Under the pieces are notes generated by a model. It was given only the letters and a program-made list of their open reading frames with translations, was not told where the DNA came from and did no database searches. Below are positions 1 to 5,014 of a DNA stretch of 11,068 nt, in pieces. The stretch's first letter is position 1, and every line of letters begins with the position of its first letter. Made by a program: the position numbers and the translations under genes. This DNA is from Endomicrobiia bacterium (GTDB taxonomy: Bacteria; Elusimicrobiota; Endomicrobiia; Endomicrobiales; Endomicrobiaceae). Where the stretch lies: NCBI GenBank assembly GCA_009782015.1, contig WQUP01000154.1:1-11068 (forward strand). Reading direction: 5' to 3'.

Positions 1-255
1 TATATTACGGCGGATGTTATCGACATAGATCAATACAAACGTTCCGTAGGCAGAGTGTTTTTAGACGGCGCAGATATTAACCGCATGATGGTTGAAGAGG
101 GCTTTGCGTGGGTGTATCCGCAGTATTGCAAAATTCCCGAGCGGGCGGAGTGGGAGAAACTTCAAAAAACGGCAAGAGCGGACAAAAAAGGTTTGTGGCG
201 GGAAAATAATCCGACACCGCCGTGGAAATGGCGCAAAAACTCCGGATACAAATAA
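1..255 (+). CDS. Staphylococcal-nuclease-like (thermonuclease) protein, 3' part only
   Basis: The frame is open from base 1 and ends at TAA 253-255, giving 84 residues; the N-terminal part lies outside the window. The visible part matches the C-terminal half of the SNase fold: a GRVFLDGADINRMMVEEG stretch followed by FAWVYPQY, then an ERAEWEKLQKTARADKKGLW helix, which is the usual order (strand, Met-Val-x-x-Gly helix, Trp-Val-Tyr, Ala-x-x-x-x-x-Gly-Leu-Trp). The product then ends with a short Pro/Trp/Lys-rich tail (PTPPWKWRKN). Family members are Ca-dependent phosphodiesterases, usually secreted or periplasmic. The catalytic Arg/Glu and Asp residues sit mostly upstream of base 1, so activity cannot be judged. 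The family call is firm; start and total length are unknown. Confidence 0.88.
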   Translation, partial: YITADVIDIDQYKRSVGRVFLDGADINRMMVEEGFAWVYPQYCKIPERAEWEKLQKTARADKKGLWRENNPTPPWKWRKNSGYK

Positions 256-307
256 CCCGTATCGGTTTCAGCCGTGCTTTTTGGCATTCCCGTCCCCATT
301 GAACGTA

Positions 308-342
308 AAACCTCCGGCCGCATTTTACGCTTTCGGAGGTTT
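308..342. terminator. 9-bp perfect hairpin between convergent genes, possible bidirectional terminator
   Basis: Arms AAACCTCCG (308-316) and CGGAGGTTT (334-342) pair perfectly. An alternative hairpin, CGTAAAA (304-310) with TTTTACG (323-329), competes with it. It lies between the nuclease gene on the plus strand and the broken gene on the minus strand, whose stop codon (325-327) falls in the loop. In the minus direction the stem is followed by TTTT then ACG, so the U-tract is weak. Position supports a terminator role more than the tail does. Confidence 0.4.
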
Positions 343-623
343 CAAAATAGCGGACGGAGAGATAGCGTGTTCTTCTAAATCCGCCAATACTTTGTCCCAA
401 TCCGCTTTTGAGATAATATCTTTAATTTTGACTGCTTGTCCTTGTGTTCTTGTTAAAAGCATTAAAAGTTTCAATGTTGAGGGGTACATAAAATATATGG
501 TATGGGCGGGGCTGTTTCAATACCGGTAAATTTTATCTCTGCTTTTTTATCGGGTATAGTTTCAATAACAAAATCAGGTAGTTTGTTTTTTGAAATTTGA
601 TCTTTCTTTTTCTCTGTTTTCAT
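325..623 (-). pseudogene. Broken minus-strand gene of unknown function, read in two frames
   Basis: An ATG at 623-621 opens a 50-residue frame (MKTEKKKDQISKNKLPDFVI...) rich in Lys/Asp that stops at TGA 473-471. A second frame starts at ATG 489-487, overlaps the first, and runs 54 residues (MYPSTLKLLMLLTRTQGQAV..., then DWDKVLADLEEHAISPSAIL) to TAA 327-325. The second start has no ribosome-binding site, and the end of the first frame (PPIPYIL) reads naturally into the second if one or two bases are lost or gained near 475-490. I therefore read this as one gene of about 100 codons broken by a frameshift. Two overlapping small genes are the alternative. I do not recognise the family. The gene diverges from the ORF6N gene and shares its upstream region. 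The 352-365 repeat lies inside its 3' end. Confidence 0.4.
352..365 (+). repeat. 14-bp copy of the tRNA-Ser 3' end, distal att-like site
   Basis: GGACGGAGAGATAG here is identical and in the same orientation to 3699-3712, which covers the 3' acceptor end of the minus-strand tRNA-Ser plus three bases beyond it. Identity stops sharply on both sides. The copy marks roughly where the AT-rich accessory block begins. The role as an attachment site is inference; no integrase is visible. Confidence 0.4.
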
Positions 624-647
624 AACAGAATTTTAGCAAAAAACAAT

Positions 648-686
648 AACTATTCAAACTATTCGAAGATCAAACTATTCAAAGAT
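648..686 (+). repeat. Triple AACTATTC direct repeat upstream of the ORF6N promoter
   Basis: AACTATTC occurs at 648-655, 657-664 and 673-680. The last two are extended by (G/A)AAGAT, so 658-670 and 674-686 agree at 12 of 13 positions. The third copy abuts the -35 hexamer of the promoter at 686-714, and the array sits between two divergent starts (623 minus, 834 plus). This spacing suits binding of a regulator; the function is inferred. Confidence 0.45.
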
Positions 687-714
687 TGATACGATAATGC
701 CATTTTGATACAAT
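686..714 (+). promoter_or_regulatory. Sigma70-type promoter of the ORF6N gene
   Basis: TTGATA (686-691) and TACAAT (709-714) are separated by 17 bases; each hexamer has five of six consensus bases. Transcription would begin near 721, leaving a leader of about 110 nt with two palindromes before the start codon at 834. The ATG at 705 lies inside this promoter and so cannot be the real start. Confidence 0.6.
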
Positions 715-733
715 CATTATTAAGGGTTATGAG

Positions 734-748
734 GTCGCAATTTGCGAC
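734..748. promoter_or_regulatory. Palindrome 1, candidate operator just after the transcription start
   Basis: GTCGCAA-T-TTGCGAC is a perfect 7-bp inverted repeat about the central base 741. It sits roughly 13 bases past the predicted transcription start, where a bound repressor would block RNA polymerase. Bases 730-748 are identical to 1048-1066 inside the ORF6N coding sequence, and both copies read RSQFATS in the same frame. Confidence 0.55.
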
Positions 749-791
749 ATCCAATTTTACAAACACTGTCTGCAAAATTCAAATTAAGGAG

Positions 792-806
792 ATCACAAAT
801 TGTGAT
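792..806. promoter_or_regulatory. Palindrome 2, candidate operator in the ORF6N leader
   Basis: ATCACAA-A-TTGTGAT is a perfect 7-bp inverted repeat with the same design as palindrome 1 (arms NTCRCAA, one central A or T). It lies between an AAGGAG (786-791) that serves no nearby start and the GAGGT (824-828) preceding the ATG at 834. In another frame the same bases (with flanks) read RSQIVIT, a variant of the RSQFATS stretch encoded by the other copies. Confidence 0.5.
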
Positions 807-833
807 AACCTTAAAATAAATATGAGGTATGAA

Positions 834-1721
834 ATGTCAAAGAATGAAATTGTTTTAGCGGGTTCATTATATACTGATGTAAAATCAAAAATACTTACCA
901 TTCGCGGAATGCAAGTAATGATAGACAAAGATTTATCGGAGTTATACGGTGTTCCTACGAAGAGGCTTAATGAAGCGGTTAGAAGAAACAAAGATAGATT
1001 TCCGGACAATTTTATGTTTCAACTTACAAGCGAAGAGTTTGCTAACTTGAGGTCGCAATTTGCGACCTCAAGATCAAGTTGGGGTGGACAAAGATACCAA
1101 CCTTATGTATTTACCGAACACGGCGTAGCAATGCTTGCAAGTGTTTTATCAAGTAAAAGGGCAATACAAATAAACATTCATATCATAAATGCTTTTATTG
1201 AAATGCGTAAATTTATGATTTCAAACGCGCAAGTTTTTCAAAGATTGGATACCATAGAACTAAAACAATTAAAAACGGATGAAAAGTTAGAAAAAGTTTT
1301 TGAAGCTATGTCGGAAAATCAAATTGTTGCCAAACAGGGTGTATTTTTTGAAGGACAGATTTTTGACGCTTATGCTTTTGTTTCGGATTTAATAAGAAAA
1401 GCAAAGAAATCCGTTATTATCATAGACAATTATGTTGACGATAGAGTTTTTAAACTTTTAATCAAAAGGAAAAAGGGAGTAAAAGCAACAATATATACGA
1501 AAAGCATAAAAAACCCTTTGGCTCTTGATTTGCAAAAGCATAATTCTCAATATGCGCCGATAGAATTAAAAACAGTAAAGACTTTTCACGACAGGTTTAT
1601 TATATTGGACGACAGCGAAATATATCACTTCGGGGCTTCCCTAAAAGATTTAGCGTTAAAATGCTTTGCGTTTTCAAAACTTAATATAAACATCTCTGAA
1701 TTGTTGAAGAATTTGAAATAG
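834..1721 (+). CDS. ORF6N-domain DNA-binding protein
   Basis: The product has 295 residues from ATG 834, preceded by GAGGT at 824-828 with five-base spacing; upstream in-frame ATGs are rejected because they lie in or near the promoter. Residues about 15-115 form an ORF6N domain: ILTIRGMQVMIDKDLSELYG, then RLNEAVRRNKDRFPDNFMFQL, then WGGQRYQPYVFTEHGVAML. A charged, probably coiled helix follows (about 120-160). The C-terminal part carries HDRFIILDDSEIYHFGASLKDL, a motif common at the end of bacterial ORF6N proteins that resembles half of a phospholipase-D HKD site. The ORF6N domain is known from phage and accessory bacterial genes and is thought to bind DNA. The length looks complete. The gene stands alone with its own promoter, and palindromes in its leader and coding sequence suggest autoregulation. 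Base composition is AT-rich, which fits acquisition by transfer. Confidence 0.85.
   Translation: MSKNEIVLAGSLYTDVKSKILTIRGMQVMIDKDLSELYGVPTKRLNEAVRRNKDRFPDNFMFQLTSEEFANLRSQFATSRSSWGGQRYQPYVFTEHGVAMLASVLSSKRAIQINIHIINAFIEMRKFMISNAQVFQRLDTIELKQLKTDEKLEKVFEAMSENQIVAKQGVFFEGQIFDAYAFVSDLIRKAKKSVIIIDNYVDDRVFKLLIKRKKGVKATIYTKSIKNPLALDLQKHNSQYAPIELKTVKTFHDRFIILDDSEIYHFGASLKDLALKCFAFSKLNINISELLKNLK
1046..1072. repeat. 27-bp perfect palindrome inside the ORF6N coding sequence
   Basis: The arms are CTTGAGGTCGCAA (1046-1058) and its exact reverse complement (1060-1072) around a central T at 1059. The core is the same 15-bp site as at 734-748. It encodes the LRSQFATS stretch between the two conserved blocks of the ORF6N domain. 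A second TCAAGTT follows at 1074-1080. A 13-bp perfect arm inside a coding region is unlikely by chance. Confidence 0.75.
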
Positions 1722-1773
1722 AGGCTTATGACGGAAATGAAGCGTTGAAATACGCTTGCTTAAAAACTTAATA

Positions 1774-1790
1774 GGCACCTGACTTGGCCC
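1774..1790 (+). repeat. Left terminal inverted repeat of the IS
   Basis: GGCACCTGACTTGGCCC is the exact reverse complement of 3366-3382. Pairing ends at 1791. Confidence 0.93.
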
Positions 1791-1872
1791 CAAATTGAGA
1801 AAAAGAGCAGAAAAGACTCATAAAAGAGGTGGGGATGTGGTCAACAAATGTATATTTTGATAAGATTTGAGA

Positions 1873-3349
1873 ATGAAAGAATATATATGTAAAGAAAAGC
1901 TGAGCGGCGGTAAGACAAGGATCAAAATAATAGGCAAGATAGGGCGAAAGCGAATAAAAGTTGAGCATGTGGGAGTAGCGCATAACGAAGAAGAATTAAA
2001 GATGTATTTAATTTTGGCGCGAGAGCGATTAAAAGATCCACGGCAATGTGAATTAAATTTATATGGAGAAGAGAGCAAAGAAGAGTTATTGATAACGCAA
2101 AATAGAGCATACAGCAAATATTTATACGATAAAATATCAGAAGTATATGACAAATTAAAGTTTAGCGAAATAGGAGATGAAATATTTAGGGATTTGACGA
2201 TAGCGCGTATAATAGAGCCTGGGTCAAAGAAGGACACAATAAGGATACTGAGCGGATTAGGATTAAGGGCGCCGACGCTAAAAGGGATACGATGCAGTTT
2301 AAAGCGGGTACAAAAAGAAGAATATCGATGGGAGATAACAAAAAAGTGTTGTGAATTTATAGGGTTAAAAGAAGGAATGTTATTACTCTATGATGTAACG
2401 ACACTGCATTTTGAAATAGACAAAGAAGATGGATATAGGAAGCGAGGGTATAGTAAAGAGAGGCGACTAGAGCCACAAATAGTAATAGGTTTAGTAGTGG
2501 ATAAGAGAGGTTTTCCGCTATCGATAAACAGTTTTGAAGGCAACAAAGCGGAAACAAAGACGCTGGTGCCAGTATTAAAAGGGTTCAAGAGGGAAAACGG
2601 GATAGAAGAAATAACAGTTGTAGCAGATGCGGGAATATTAAGCGCAGATAATTTAGACAAATTGGAAGAAGAAGGATTTAAGTTTGTAGTGGGTTCGAGG
2701 AATTATAAGACGCCGTATGAGATAGCCGAGTATCATTATAAAGGGAAAGAAGCCATTAAAAGACAAGCAAATATTTGACACGATGCAAAAATTTGGAGAG
2801 AGCGAGACGGAGCGTCGAGTAATTTATCAATATAAACAAGAGCGAGCAGATTTAGACAACAGAAATATAGACAAGCAGTTAAAGAAAGCGCAAGAGCAAA
2901 AGGCGAGCAATGCGAAGATAAAGAAAGCGAAGTTTTTAAAGATAGTAAAGAGCAAAAAGGAGATAGATTACGAAGCAGTGGACGCGGCGCGGCAAATGGC
3001 GGGGATAAAGGGATATGTAACGAATTTAACTTGCGATGAACAAACAGTTATAGACGCATATCATAGCTTGTTTGAAGTGGAGAAAAGTTTTAGAATGACA
3101 AAGTCGGATTTGCAAGCAAGACCGATATTTCACCAAACGAGAGACAGTATAGAAGCGCATTTGACGATATGTTTTGCAGCGTTGGCTATAAGCAGATATA
3201 TACAAGACAAAACAAAGCTAAGCATTAAAAAATTTGTTCAAAAATTAGAACCTATAAAAACGGGAATAATCCAAATTGGCGACAAAGAATACACTGCTCA
3301 ACCTCGAATTGATATAGAAATCGAAAAAATCGTAAATTGCCTAAAATAG
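1873..3349 (+). pseudogene. IS1634-family transposase, interrupted by a frameshift near 2750-2776
   Basis: The first frame runs from ATG 1873 (or TTG 1867) to TGA 2776-2778, about 301 residues; the second is open across the junction and runs to TAG 3347-3349. Reading the second frame upstream gives KDKQIFDTMQKF, which joins the first frame at YHYKGKE. One extra base, or two lost, in the run of A and G near 2745-2765 explains the break. Restored, the protein would have about 490 residues, normal for the family. DDE residues are present: Asp in LLLYDVTTLHFE, Asp in VVADAGILSADN, and Glu in AYHSLFEVEKSFRMTKSDL, where Y-x2-L-x3-E-x6-K fits the IS4-type YREK signature with Leu for Arg. The break separates the second Asp from the Glu, so neither half can be active alone. 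A +1 shift does not fit the usual -1 programmed slippage of IS elements. Confidence 0.85.
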
Positions 3350-3365
3350 TAAGTGGTCAACAAAA

Positions 3366-3382
3366 GGGCCAAGTCAGGTGCC
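3366..3382 (-). repeat. Right terminal inverted repeat of the IS
   Basis: GGGCCAAGTCAGGTGCC is the exact reverse complement of 1774-1790. It immediately precedes the last native codon (GAT, minus strand 3385-3383) of the gene it truncates. Confidence 0.93.
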
Positions 3383-3481
3383 ATCATAGCCTTTGCTGTC
3401 TTCTAAAATGTCGTTTAATACAAACTGCTCTAATTCTGTATTGCTAAATTGTTCTATAAGCTCTTGCTTTGTTATTTTCAT
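3374..3481 (-). pseudogene. N-terminal stub of an unrecognised gene cut by the IS
   Basis: An ATG at 3481-3479 has a good ribosome-binding site (AAGGAG, GGAG at 3492-3489, seven-base spacing). It encodes 33 native residues (MKITKQELIEQFSNTELEQF, then VLNDILEDSKGYD) and then enters the IS, adding Gly-Thr and stopping at TGA 3376-3374. The acidic helical start is reminiscent of small plasmid/gut-bacterial proteins with a FVLNDI motif, but this is too short to name. The rest of the gene is not found on the far side of the IS: no minus-strand frame in 1722-1773 continues it convincingly. Sequence on at least one side of the IS has therefore been lost or rearranged. Confidence 0.6.
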
Positions 3482-3504
3482 TATCTTGCTCCTTTTGATT
3501 TGCC

Positions 3505-3546
3505 AAAAGAAAAAAGGCAACAAGCTATAATTTAGCTCGCTGCCTT
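3505..3546 (-). terminator. Terminator-like hairpin in the leader of the truncated gene
   Basis: On the minus strand, AAGGCA (3546-3541) pairs with TGCCTT (3519-3514), and AGCTA (3537-3533) with TAGCT (3527-3523), with a 3-by-3 internal loop and a 5-nt loop. A T-rich run, TTTTTTCTTTT, follows. It ends only 23 bases before the ATG at 3481, so any promoter for that gene probably lies upstream of it. It is either an attenuator or a second terminator behind the tRNA. Confidence 0.6.
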
Positions 3547-3592
3547 GATATTTGGCTATTTAGATTCTTGTTTGAAACGTTGAAACGGCTTG

Positions 3593-3631
3593 AAAAATAA
3601 AAAGCCACTACTGACTAATCAGTAAAGGCTT
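3593..3631 (-). terminator. Rho-independent terminator downstream of tRNA-Ser
   Basis: On the minus strand, AAGCC (3631-3627) pairs with GGCTT (3606-3602), and TACTGA (3624-3619) with TCAGTA (3614-3609), around a 4-nt loop. TTTTTATTTTT follows. It lies about 70 bases past the tRNA 3' end in the direction of transcription and is the natural end of that transcript. Confidence 0.7.
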
Positions 3632-3698
3632 ATTTTAAGAGACAACAAAGAGACAAATTTGATTTTTCTAATTTTCCTCGTCGCTGTTGAAAAGAGTT

Positions 3699-3712
3699 GG
3701 ACGGAGAGATAG
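3699..3712 (+). repeat. 14-bp att-like repeat at the tRNA-Ser 3' end
   Basis: GGACGGAGAGATAG, identical to 352-365. It spans the last ten or eleven bases of the tRNA (discriminator and 3' acceptor strand) plus three bases beyond. The AT-rich accessory block lies downstream of the tRNA 3' end, between the two copies, as expected if an element integrated here and restored the tRNA end. Confidence 0.4.
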
Positions 3713-3788
3713 GGATTTGAACCCTAGTTACCCTTTCGGATAAACAGTCTTTCCAGGACTGCGCCTTAAACCGCTCGGCCATCTCTCC
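3702..3788 (-). tRNA. tRNA-Ser (anticodon GGA)
   Basis: The 87-nt minus-strand gene folds as a class II tRNA. Acceptor strands GGAGAGA (3788-3782) and TCTCTCC (3709-3703) pair, with discriminator G at 3702. The D-arm region has GGCCGAGCGG. The anticodon stem CAGTC/GACTG encloses CTGGAAA, anticodon GGA, which reads UCC and UCU. A long variable arm (ATCC-GAAA-GGGT) and a T-arm AGGGTTCAAATCCCT follow. CCA is not encoded. The AT-rich sequence upstream (minus strand, TTGGGA then TATATT about 18 bases on) may be its promoter. A single Ser tRNA with no neighbouring tRNA gene is seen. Confidence 0.95.
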
Positions 3789-4126
3789 GCTTACATTATC
3801 ATAATATAAATTAATTTTTTTGTGCTTCCCAAAGTTTGTTGTTTGCCTCAACTGTGCCAGGAGTCGGTTCCGGTGCGCTCACATCTCGCGCCCGCCGCCA
3901 GACTTGTCTGCCTTATTCGGCAGACGGCGGCCCGCTCGGCCATCTCTCCGCTGATATTTTCATAATATAAATTATTTTTTTGTGTTTCCTAAAGTTTGTT
4001 GTTTACCTCAATTGTGCCAGGAGTCGATTCCTGGGCGCTCACCGACTCGCGCCCGCCGCCAGACTTGTCTGCTTTATTCGGCAGACGGCGGCCCGCTCGG
4101 CCATCTCTCCGCTGATATTTTCATAA
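3771..4126. repeat. 161-bp tandem repeat re-copying the tRNA-Ser 5' end, 2.2 copies
   Basis: Units begin at 3771, 3932 and 4093, exactly 161 bases apart; the third stops at 4126 after about 34 bases. Each unit starts with the first 18 nt of tRNA-Ser (minus strand GGAGAGATGGCCGAGCGG), followed by the AT-rich sequence upstream of the tRNA, then a hairpin segment. Only the 3771 copy continues into a complete tRNA. Units 1 and 2 are about 90 percent alike by eye, with compensating small indels, so the duplication is not brand new. Each copy also repeats the presumed tRNA promoter. This fills the otherwise gene-free stretch 3789-4183; I see no coding frame in it. Confidence 0.85.
3894..3931. repeat. 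GC-rich hairpin element inside the tandem repeat (also 4055-4092)
   Basis: GCCGCC (3894-3899) pairs with GGCGGC (3926-3931), and GTCTGCC (3906-3912) with GGCAGAC (3919-3925), leaving a six-base bulge and a six-base loop. The second unit has the same fold with one C-to-T change. It contrasts sharply with the AT-rich surroundings and looks like a palindromic mobile repeat that landed before the duplication. This is inferred from shape only. Confidence 0.6.
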
Positions 4127-4147
4127 ACTGTTCAATTCTTACGGCAG

Positions 4148-4172
4148 ATTCCCGATAACAGATTTCGGGAAT
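4148..4172. repeat. Hairpin downstream of purC
   Basis: ATTCCCGA (4148-4155) and TCGGGAAT (4165-4172) pair perfectly around a nine-base loop, followed by GACAAA. It lies 12 bases beyond the purC stop. There is no U-tract in the purC direction, so it is better read as a dispersed repeat hairpin that may protect the mRNA 3' end than as a classic terminator. Confidence 0.5.
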
Positions 4173-4183
4173 GACAAACATTG

Positions 4184-4864
4184 TTACCTGTCTAAAACAA
4201 TTTTAACAAGTTCGAGCGGCTCGACGATTTTTCCGTTTTTGTAAACGCGCATGTTGCCTCCGGAAATTTCGTCAATCAGTATAACCTGCCCGTTGTTTCT
4301 TCCGAATTCAAGTTTTATATCGTAAAGCTCGCAGCCGTATTTGGCAAGTTCGTCTTTTACCATTTTGCAGATTTTCTGGGTCTGGACTTTTAACGATTCG
4401 TATTCGTCGTTGTTAAGAATATTTAAAATCGCAAGAGCGTCTTTTGTAATGGGCGGATCTCCGCGCTCGTCGTCTTTTAACGTAACTTCAACAAAGGCGT
4501 TTAAATCCCGGCCTTCTTTTGCATATTGGCCGTAGCGGCGCATAAAACTTCCGACGGCTTTAAAGCGGCATATAACTTCTATTCCTTTGCCAAAAGCGGT
4601 TGCCGGCAAAACTTCCATCGTATTATTTTCAATATCGGATTTTACATAGTGGGTCTTTATTCCGTTTGCCGCAAGCATCTCGAAAAAATGCGTGGTCAGC
4701 CTGAGTCCGCCTTTGCCCATTCCTTCGATGGAAAGCCCCACCGTGTTTGCGCCGGGATCAAACACGCCGTCGATTCCGGTTACATCGTCTTTAAACTTTA
4801 AAAGATAATGGCCGTTTCCGAGATCAAAAACCGTTTTTGTCTTGCCTTCGTAAACATGTTTCAT
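4184..4864 (-). CDS. purC: Phosphoribosylaminoimidazole-succinocarboxamide (SAICAR) synthase
   Basis: PurC joins CAIR and aspartate, using ATP, to make SAICAR, a middle step of de novo purine synthesis, in the cytoplasm. The 226-residue product has the family landmarks in order: YEGKTKTVFDLG at the N-terminus (nucleotide-binding loop), LLKFKDDVTGIDG, a GKG turn followed by TTHFFEMLAANGIKTHYV, the substrate-binding region EVICRFKAVGSFMRRYG, DPPITKDALA, LYDIKLEFG, and ILIDEISGGNMR near the end. Length is typical of the short single-domain bacterial form. The start has AGGAG seven bases upstream. The gene is the last of three on the minus strand, 150 bases after the DUF2207 gene, with hairpins in the gap; no other pur gene is near, so it is not in a purine operon here. 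Confidence 0.95.
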   Translation of the reverse strand: MKHVYEGKTKTVFDLGNGHYLLKFKDDVTGIDGVFDPGANTVGLSIEGMGKGGLRLTTHFFEMLAANGIKTHYVKSDIENNTMEVLPATAFGKGIEVICRFKAVGSFMRRYGQYAKEGRDLNAFVEVTLKDDERGDPPITKDALAILNILNNDEYESLKVQTQKICKMVKDELAKYGCELYDIKLEFGRNNGQVILIDEISGGNMRVYKNGKIVEPLELVKIVLDR

Positions 4865-4920
4865 AATGTTGCTCCTGTAAATTGCAACTTGCGGTATTAT
4901 AGCATTTCATGCCAAGACAT

Positions 4921-4971
4921 TTCCAATTGCGCGCGCAAGATTGGAAGTGTGGCAAAGACACAGACTTTGCC
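4921..4971. repeat. Two small hairpins between the DUF2207 gene and purC
   Basis: TTCCAA (4921-4926) pairs with TTGGAA (4941-4946) around a 12-base self-complementary core, TTGCGCGCGCAA. Next, GGCAAAG (4951-4957) pairs with CTTTGCC (4965-4971). Neither has a U-tract. Together they fill most of the 150-base gap and could reduce read-through or stabilise the upstream message. Function is not shown by the sequence. Confidence 0.45.
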
Positions 4972-5014
4972 GTTGCTAAACTTCCAAACTTCAAAGCTCT
5001 CTAATCTTCCGCCG

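Larger units (their letters stand above)
1774..3382 (+). mobile_element. IS1634-like (IS4 superfamily) insertion sequence, 1609 bp
   Basis: The element is bounded by perfect 17-bp inverted repeats (1774-1790 and 3366-3382, beginning GGCACCTGACTTGG) and contains one transposase gene. A 12-bp direct repeat GTGGTCAACAAA also occurs just inside each end (1837-1848 and 3353-3364). The flanks are CTTAATA on the left and ATCATAG on the right and show no exact target duplication (TTAATA against ATCATA, four of six). The right end cuts a minus-strand gene exactly at codon 33. Intact ends with a frameshifted transposase suggest a recent copy that can move only if another copy supplies transposase. Confidence 0.9.

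Noticed and set aside
92..529. 145-residue plus-strand open frame
   Set aside because: It overlaps the nuclease gene in another frame and runs antisense to the broken minus-strand gene; composition is not protein-like.
705..833. Longer ORF6N protein starting at ATG 705 (43 extra residues)
   Set aside because: The ATG is inside the predicted promoter, has no ribosome-binding site, and the extra residues only translate the operator region; ATG 834 has GAGGT at proper spacing.
1722..1773. Short frame ending EAYDGNEALKYACLKT just before the IS
   Set aside because: It opens only inside the end of the ORF6N gene after a stop and has no start or ribosome-binding site; possibly a gene remnant but too short to claim.
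2745..2783. Programmed -1 frameshift in the transposase
   Set aside because: The second frame is +1 relative to the first, not -1, so the usual slippery-site mechanism does not apply.
3630..3851. Minus-strand open frame reading MAERFKAQSWKDCLSERVTR
   Set aside because: It lies over the tRNA-Ser gene and is the well-known false translation of tRNA-Ser sequence.
3771..4126. CRISPR array
   Set aside because: The repeat unit is 161 bp with no short repeat-spacer alternation and no cas genes; it is a tandem duplication.
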